A stretch of 6,629 nucleotides of DNA from contig DASWYB010000072.1 of assembly GCA_036405195.1 (NCBI GenBank), positions 1 to 6,629 of the forward strand. The letters are read 5' to 3'. The notes below the pieces were generated by a model. That model had not been told where the DNA came from and searched no databases. It saw only the letters and a program-made list of their open reading frames with translations. This document shows, one piece after another, positions 5,023-6,629 of this stretch. Every line of letters starts with the position of its first letter. The first letter of the stretch is position 1. Source of the DNA: DASWYB01 sp036405195. GTDB lineage: Bacteria > Patescibacteriota > UBA1384 > 2-12-FULL-50-11 > DASWYB01. The translations under genes and the position numbers were made by a program.

Positions 5023-5282
5023 AACATGAATGGCTGAGTTCACTTATTATCCTGGCTTTTGTCGCCGCTATCTTAGGTTATGGCATTTTAGCTGCTCAAC
5101 CACGGACGAGTGAGGTCAATGCAGCAGTAGAAGAAATGCTTTCTGTCTCAGAGCGTACCGCAATTGATACATCGATTTTGTCCCAACCTACTATTGATAA
5201 AATTCAAGATTTTAAAGTTTTTGGGACTCGTCCTACCCCTGCGGCCCCACTCAACCGTACGAATCCATTTGAAGGGCTCTAA
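5019..5282 (+). CDS. Small NPF-tailed membrane protein of the pilus operon (PilP-like position)
   Basis: An 87-residue protein with one N-terminal membrane segment (6-25, LSSLIILAFVAAILGYGILA) and a soluble tail. The tail holds AIDTSILSQPTIDKIQDF (48-65) and ends RTNPFEGL (80-87). Short proteins with an ID..(L/F) motif and a GR.NPF end, placed just after pilO, recur in reduced pilus operons of Patescibacteria as far as I recall. Their role is not established. The position and R-NPF end recall PilP, whose N-terminal segment joins the PilN-PilO dimer, but the usual PilP beta domain is absent here. ATG 5019 has AGGAG (5007-5011) seven bases upstream and overlaps the PilO-like stop in ATGA. Its own stop overlaps the PilB start in TAATG. 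Membership in the pilus complex is inferred from position and coupling. Confidence 0.8.
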   Translation: MKHEWLSSLIILAFVAAILGYGILAAQPRTSEVNAAVEEMLSVSERTAIDTSILSQPTIDKIQDFKVFGTRPTPAAPLNRTNPFEGL

Positions 5283-6629
5283 TGTCAGATCTCGTAAGAA
5301 AAACAGCAATACAACAGGAAGAAGCTCCTACAGTAGATTTAGCTCATGAATCTATCGGGTTAGACGTCTTGCATCTTCTTCCTTTTACGACGGCTCAGCA
5401 GTATCGCGCGATTGTCTTTCGTGATGTAACATCAGACGGAAAACGAACGGTTAGTGTTGCAGCTGAAGATCCTACGAGTGATACGATCCGAGGTTTGGCT
5501 CGCTATCTAGAAGATAAGAACCATGTCAGCGTGGAAGTGTATCGTGTTGAAGCGGCAGACATCGATTCACAATTGGCTCGCTATCAGCAAGCCGAAGCAA
5601 GCCAAGGTGTTGGAGAAGAAGGCGAACCTGTTGTGTCAACTCCTCAAAAAGATATTGAAACAAAACAAGATCTCGACGCGGTTATTCAACAAGCCGTAAT
5701 TCCTAATATTGTGACAGCGATTATCAATTTTGCCCTTGCTCGGAAGGCTTCGGATATTCATTTAGAGCCGCTCGAAGACGTTGTCCGTATTCGTTTTCGT
5801 TTGGACGGTAACTTAGTTGATATTACGAACATCCCACGATTTTTTAGAAATGCCGTGACTGCTCGGATAAAAATTTTATCCCAGATGAAACTTGACGAAT
5901 CTCGTATTCCCCAAGATGGACGATTCGAATTTGATTATCATGCGCACACTATCGATATTCGTGTTTCTACGTTGCCTACCGTGCAGGGTGAAAAAATTGT
6001 CATGCGGCTGCTCGACAAAGATGCTGGGGTTATGACCCTAGAAGAACTGGGTATTACAGGCAGCTCGTTTGACGCCCTTGTACGAGCAGTCAGCCGGCCG
6101 TATGGGGTTGTCCTATCTACGGGACCAACCGGAAGTGGAAAAACAACAACTCTTTACGCAATCCTTCAACGAATTGCTCACCCAGATACGAACGTGGTAA
6201 CGCTGGAAGATCCCGTAGAGTATGAGATTGCAGGAGTGAACCAAAGCCAAGTCAAGCCCAGTATCGGTTACACCTTTGCTGAGGGATTACGGGCCGTATT
6301 GCGTCAGGATCCAAATGTCATAATGGTAGGTGAGATTCGAGATTTAGAGACCGCTTCGATGGTGACACATGCAGCTTTGACTGGACACTTAGTGCTCTCG
6401 ACGCTTCATACTAATGACGCTGCTGGAGCGCTGCCCCGTCTGATGAATATTGGCGTTGAGCCATATCTCCTGACATCGGCCGTCAATGCAATTATTGGCC
6501 AACGTTTAGTTCGTAAGTTGTGTGTGGCTTGTCGGCAGCAAGTCGATCTCCCTAAGGCGCTGTTAGAAGAAGTGCGGGCTGAACTTAACACCCTCAAGGG
6601 ATTTCCCATTAGTAACCAGACGGATTATG
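5282..6629 (+). CDS. pilB: Type IV pilus assembly ATPase PilB/GspE family, 3' end outside window
   Basis: The first 449 residues of a cytoplasmic hexameric ATPase that drives pilin polymerisation; no stop occurs before the window ends. Residues about 25-105 resemble the N-terminal domain of type II secretion GspE/PilB proteins, followed by a polar linker (106-130). The N2 domain contains ASDIHLEP (156-163) and RIPQDGR (208-214). Then come Walker A GPTGSGKTT (281-289), the Asp box TLEDPVEY (307-314), Walker B with RQDPNVIMVGEIRD (341-354) and the His box HAALTGHLVLSTLHT (363-377). Cys414 and Cys417 (CVAC) form the first half of the zinc-binding tetracysteine typical of PilB and absent from the retraction ATPase PilT; the second CxxC should lie past the window end. 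That motif and the long N-terminus favour PilB over PilT. ATG 5282 overlaps the preceding TAA by one base and has AAGGG (5272-5276) five bases upstream. Family length is usually 550-600 residues, so about a quarter is missing. Confidence 0.96.
   Translation, partial: MSDLVRKTAIQQEEAPTVDLAHESIGLDVLHLLPFTTAQQYRAIVFRDVTSDGKRTVSVAAEDPTSDTIRGLARYLEDKNHVSVEVYRVEAADIDSQLARYQQAEASQGVGEEGEPVVSTPQKDIETKQDLDAVIQQAVIPNIVTAIINFALARKASDIHLEPLEDVVRIRFRLDGNLVDITNIPRFFRNAVTARIKILSQMKLDESRIPQDGRFEFDYHAHTIDIRVSTLPTVQGEKIVMRLLDKDAGVMTLEELGITGSSFDALVRAVSRPYGVVLSTGPTGSGKTTTLYAILQRIAHPDTNVVTLEDPVEYEIAGVNQSQVKPSIGYTFAEGLRAVLRQDPNVIMVGEIRDLETASMVTHAALTGHLVLSTLHTNDAAGALPRLMNIGVEPYLLTSAVNAIIGQRLVRKLCVACRQQVDLPKALLEEVRAELNTLKGFPISNQTDY

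Noticed and set aside
5282..6629. PilT retraction ATPase as the identity of the last gene
   Set aside because: The long N-terminal domain before the ATPase core and the CxxC at residues 414-417 are PilB/GspE features; PilT is about 350 residues and lacks the zinc site.

Overview
The window is a compact bacterial segment of medium GC with every recognisable gene on the + strand. The gene set suggests, but does not prove, a Patescibacteria/CPR-like bacterium: a single-pass protein with a Gmad2 immunoglobulin-like domain, a small glycine-tailed RRM protein, and a reduced type IV pilus operon with a short protein ending in an NPF-type motif. The standard genetic code fits: TGA serves as a real stop in the pilO-like gene, inside an ATGA overlap.

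Positions 1-340 hold the last codons of a probable VOC/PhnB-like protein, a perfect 17-bp inverted repeat that is probably a terminator, and a tiny helix-hairpin-helix protein resembling the RNA polymerase alpha C-terminal domain. Positions 369-2567 encode a long-form RecQ helicase with helicase core, zinc-binding/winged-helix region, HRDC domain and C-terminal helix-turn-helix extension. Both the small protein and recQ have a -10-like hexamer six bases before the start codon and no usable Shine-Dalgarno sequence before it, so they may be leaderless.

Positions 2648-3127 encode a membrane-anchored Gmad2 protein. Positions 3170-3809 form a self-contained unit: a good sigma-70-type promoter, a leader of roughly 110 nt with competing pairings, the RRM gene, a hairpin-rich 3' untranslated region and a strong bidirectional terminator.

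Positions 3858-6629 hold the start of a type IV pilus operon: a promoter, a PilN-like protein, a PilO-like protein, a short NPF-tailed membrane protein that may be a PilP stand-in, and the first 449 codons of the PilB/GspE assembly ATPase, which runs off the window. These genes overlap by 8, 4 and 1 bases, which indicates translational coupling. PilN, PilO and the small protein would form the inner-membrane alignment complex, and PilB would power pilin polymerisation. No pilM lies upstream.

I do not see a clearly new multi-gene system. The most interesting signals are regulatory: possible leaderless starts, the RRM leader and 3' region, and the pilM-less pilus operon start.
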